A DNA stretch of 64,000 bases from positions 118,157,431 through 118,221,430 of the forward strand of contig OU015491.1 in the NCBI GenBank assembly GCA_907164885.2. The letters run 5' to 3'. Positions within the stretch are counted from its first letter, which is position 1. The number at the start of each line of letters is the position of its first letter. The DNA is from Dolomedes plantarius. Taxonomy: Eukaryota > Arthropoda > Arachnida > Araneae > Dolomedidae. This document shows, piece by piece, positions 60,744-64,000 of this stretch. The notes below the pieces were generated by a model, which saw only the letters and a program-made list of their open reading frames with translations, was not told the origin of the DNA and ran no database searches. Position numbers and translations under genes: made by a program.

Positions 60744-63700
60744 GCACCACGCTAAGGATCGTTGAAGACTTCGCCACAAAAAGCGGTAGAGGACAGTAGC
60801 GGTAACAATGGAAATTGTTGGGATGAAGCCCCTAACTATATTTCTACTGATTACATATACATAATATATAGCCTATGTCCATCTGGAATAATGTACCTTT
60901 CAAACAGTGAAAGAATTTTTCAAATAGGTACAGTGGTTCTGAAGATTACCCTCCACGTACAAAATCCCCTCTCTCTTTATATATTAGTATAGATAGCACC
61001 ACGCTAAGGATCGTTAAAGATACAAAAAGCGGTAGAGGACAGTAGCGGTAACAATGGAGATTGTTAGGATTAAGCCCCTAACTTTATTTCTACTGATTAG
61101 ATATACATAATATATAGCCTATGTCCATCTGGAATAATGTACCTTTCAAACAGTGAAAGAATTTTTCAAATAGGTACAGTGGTTCTGAAGATTACCCTCC
61201 ACGTACAAAATCCCCTCTGTCTTTATATATTAGTATAGATAGCACCACGCTAAGGATCGTTAAAGATACAAAAAGCGGTAGAGGACAGTAGCGGTAACAA
61301 TGGAGATTGTTAGGATTAAGCCCCTAACTTTATTTCTACTGATTAGATATACATAATATATAGCCTATGTCCATCTGGAATAATGTACCTTTCAAACAGT
61401 GAAAGAATTTTTCAAATAGGTACAGTGGTTCTGAAGATTACCCTCCACGTACAAAATCCCCTCTCTCTTTATATATTAGTATAGATAGCACCACGCTAAG
61501 GATCGTTAAAGATACAAAAAGCGGTAGAGGACAGTAGCGGTAACAATGGAGATTGTTAGGATTAAGCCCCTAACTTTATTTCTACTGATTAGATATACAT
61601 AATATATAGCCTATGTCCATCTGGAATAATGTACCTTTCAAACAGTGAAAGAATTTTTCAAATAGGTACAGTGGTTCTGAAGATTACCCTCCACGTACAA
61701 AATCCCCTCTCTCTTTATATATTAGTATAGATAGCACCACGCTAAGGATCGTTAAAGATACAAAAAGCGGTAGAGGACAGTAGCGGTAACAATGGAGATT
61801 GTTAGGATTAAGCCCCTAACTTTATTTCTACTGATTAGATATACATAATATATAGCCTATGTCCATCTGGAATAATGTACCTTTCAAACAGTGAAAGAAT
61901 TTTTCAAATAGGTACAGTGGTTCTGAAGATTACCCTCCACGTACAAAATCCCCTCTCTCTTTATATATTAGTATAGATAGCACCACGCTAAGGATCGTTA
62001 AAGACTTCGCCACAAAAAGCGGTAGAGGACAGTAGCGGTAACAATGGAAATTGTTAGGATGAAGCCCCTAACTTTATTTCTACTGATTAGATATACATAA
62101 TATATAGCCTATGTCCATCTGGAATAATGTACCTTTCAAACAGTGAAAGAATTTTTCAAATAGGTACAGTGGTTCTGAAGATTACCCTCCACGTAGAAAA
62201 TCCCCTCTCTCTTTATATATTAGTATAGATAGCACCACGCTAAGGATCGTTGAAGACTTCGCCACAAAAAGCGGTAGAGGACAGTAGCGGTAACAATGGA
62301 AATTGTTAGGATGAAGCCCCTAACTTTATTTCTACTGATTAGATATACATAATATATAGGCTATGTCCATCTGGAATAATGTACCTTTCAAACAGTGAAA
62401 GAATTTTTCAAATAGGTACAGTGGTTCTGAAGATTACCCTCCACGTACAAAATCCCCTCTCTCTTTATATATTAGTATAGATAGCACCACGCTAAGAATC
62501 GTTGAAGACTTCGCCACAAAAAGCGGTAGAGGACAGTAGCGGTAACAATGGAGATTGTTAGGATTAAGCCCCTAACTTTATTTCTACTGATTAGATAGAT
62601 ATACATAATATATAGCCTATGTCCATCTGGAATAATGTACCTTTCAAACAGTGAAAGAATTTTTCAAATAGGTACAGTGGTTCTGAAGATTACCCTCCAC
62701 GTACAAAATCCCCTCTCTCTTTATATATTAGTATAGATAGCACCACGCTAAGGATCGTTAAAGATACAAAAAGCGGTAGAGGACAGTAGCGGTAACAATG
62801 GAGATTGTTAGGATGAAGCCCCTAACTTTATTTCTACTGATTAGATATACATAATATATAGCCTATGTCCATCTGGAATAATGTACCTTTCAAACAGTGA
62901 AAGAATTTTTCAAATAGGTACAGTGGTTCTGAAGATTACCCTCCACGTACAAAATCCCCTCTCTCATTATATATTAGTATAGATAGCACCACGCTAAGGA
63001 TCGTTGAAGACTTCGCCACAAAAAGCGGTAGAGGACAGTAGCGGTAACAATGGAAATTGTTAGGATGAAGCCCCTAACTTTATTTCTACTGATTAGATAT
63101 ACATAATATATAGCCTATGTCCATCTGGAATAATGTACCTTTCAAACAGTGAAAGAATTTTTCAAATAGGTACAGTGGTTCTGAAGATTACCCTCCACGT
63201 ACAAAATCCCCTCTCTCTTTATATATTAGTATAGATAGCACCACGCTAAGGATCGTTAAAGATACAAAAAGCGGTAGAGGACAGTAGCGGTAACAATGGA
63301 GATTGTTAGGATGAAGCCCCTAACTTTATTTCTACTGATTAGATATACATAATATATAGCCTATGTCCATCTGGAATAATGTACTTTCAAACAGAGACAG
63401 AATTTTTCAAATAGGTACAGTGGTTCTGAAGATTAACCTCCACGTACAAAATCCCCTCTCTCATTATATATTAGTATAGATAGCACCACGCTAAGGATCG
63501 TTGAAGACTTCGCCACAAAAAGCGGTAGAGGACAGTAGCGGTAACAATGGAAATTGTTAGGATGAAGCCCCTAACTTTATTTCTACTGATTAGATATACA
63601 TAATATATAGCCTATGTCCATCTGGAATAATGTACCTTTCAAACAGTGAAAGAATTTTTCAAATAGGTACAGTGGTTCTGAAGATTACCCTCCACGTACA

Positions 63701-64000
63701 AAATCCCCTCTCTCTTTATATATTAGTATAGATAGCACCACGCTAAGAATCGTTGAAGACTTCGCCACAAAAAGCGGTAGAGGACAGTAGCGGTAACAAT
63801 GGAAATTGTTAGGATGAAGCCCCTAACTTTATTTCTACTGATTAGATATACATAATATATAGCCTATGTCCATCTGGAATAATGTACCTTTCAAACAGTG
63901 AAAGAATTTTTCAAATAGGTACAGTGGTTCTGAAGATTACCCTCCACGTACAAAATCCCCTCTCTCTTTATATATTAGTATAGATAGCACCACGCTAAGG
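60744..64000. repeat. higher-order repeat copy 3, partial and reshuffled
   Basis: It starts like the other copies (ACTATATTTC monomer). Monomer 6 (61980) is an A/B hybrid (GTTAAAGACTTCGCC). Monomer 8 (62484) lacks the rearranged AGAGTGAAAAAATTCACAG. The GTACTTTCAAACAGAGACAG monomer falls at 63238 but is followed by a different monomer order. It stops at the window end. Confidence 0.9.

Larger units (their letters stand above)
47209..64000. repeat. Helitron-derived satellite array, about 67 monomers
   Basis: Head-to-tail monomers each begin GCACCACGCTAAG and end TATATATTAGTATAGATA. There are two classes: A, 252 bp, has GTTGAAGACTTCGCCACAAA; B, 246 bp, has GTTAAAGATACAAA, so it is 6 bp shorter. 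Minor variants add 13 bp at the 3' end (tail ...TAGATATAGACTATAGATA), 4 bp (GATAGATATAC) or an 18-bp change at 50119-50135. The first four monomers (47209, 47461, 47707, 47959) alternate A-B-A-B. From 48218 the array follows a 25-monomer higher-order repeat. The 76-residue open frames inside some A monomers start at TTG and are by-products. The array continues beyond the window. Confidence 0.97.

Noticed and set aside
47227..60992. Repeated 76-residue open frames in the satellite
   Set aside because: They start at TTG, occur only in the A monomers with the ACTATATTTC variant, and run through the array unit into its TA-rich end. Period and conservation are explained by the DNA repeat.
47209..64000. 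CRISPR-like array
   Set aside because: Units of about 250 bp with no short-repeat/unique-spacer pattern, in eukaryotic DNA. It is a satellite.

Overview
This is an AT-rich eukaryotic window made almost entirely of transposable elements, their wreckage and satellite DNA. I find no intact host protein-coding gene. The mix (Helitrons, Tc1/mariner, pogo/Tigger, hAT and piggyBac remnants, a young Ty3/gypsy element, tRNA-derived SINEs, many (TA)n runs) fits an arthropod, plausibly an arachnid; the species cannot be fixed from the sequence alone.

Layout. 1-3185: a decayed hAT element (8-bp target duplication) carrying a nested non-autonomous Helitron and a nested SINE with an 11-bp target duplication. 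3186-10693: a cluster of insertions in or beside (TA)n microsatellite: a 5.76-kb Ty3/gypsy element with LTRs differing at one position in 297, a 766-bp foldback MITE, a probable solo LTR and a small MITE. 10694-16922: quiet AT-rich DNA, then a broken Tigger element and a GTF2IRD2-like hAT relic. 16923-22079: quiet DNA with a short tandem duplication, a SINE, and a minus-strand LTR-like segment with a textbook heat-shock promoter (seven perfect HSE units next to a TATA box). 22080-29370: two Tc1-type elements; the first is split by a Helitron inserted at A^T without target duplication, which itself holds a second Helitron with a piggyBac transposase fragment. 29490-33872: tandem duplications, a foldback element and a Helitron interrupted by a MITE. 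34100-44700: mostly quiet AT-rich DNA with tRNA-like SINE heads, a LINE RNase H tail, a PIF1-type helicase fragment and a local tandem duplication.

44700-64000 is the most striking part. A 774-bp Helitron (44700-45473, minus strand) has its 5'-terminal region repeated about three times in 145-147-bp units. Beyond a 1.4-kb terminal-inverted-repeat element, the same Helitron 5' region becomes a satellite of about 67 monomers in two classes (252 bp and 246 bp). From 48218 these form a higher-order repeat of 25 monomers, exactly 6263 bp long, present twice completely and once partly; the array runs off the window end. Founder element, short-unit intermediate and mature satellite thus lie side by side.

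Nothing here works as a host pathway. The only near-complete coding unit is the Ty3/gypsy gag-pol, interrupted by one in-frame stop.
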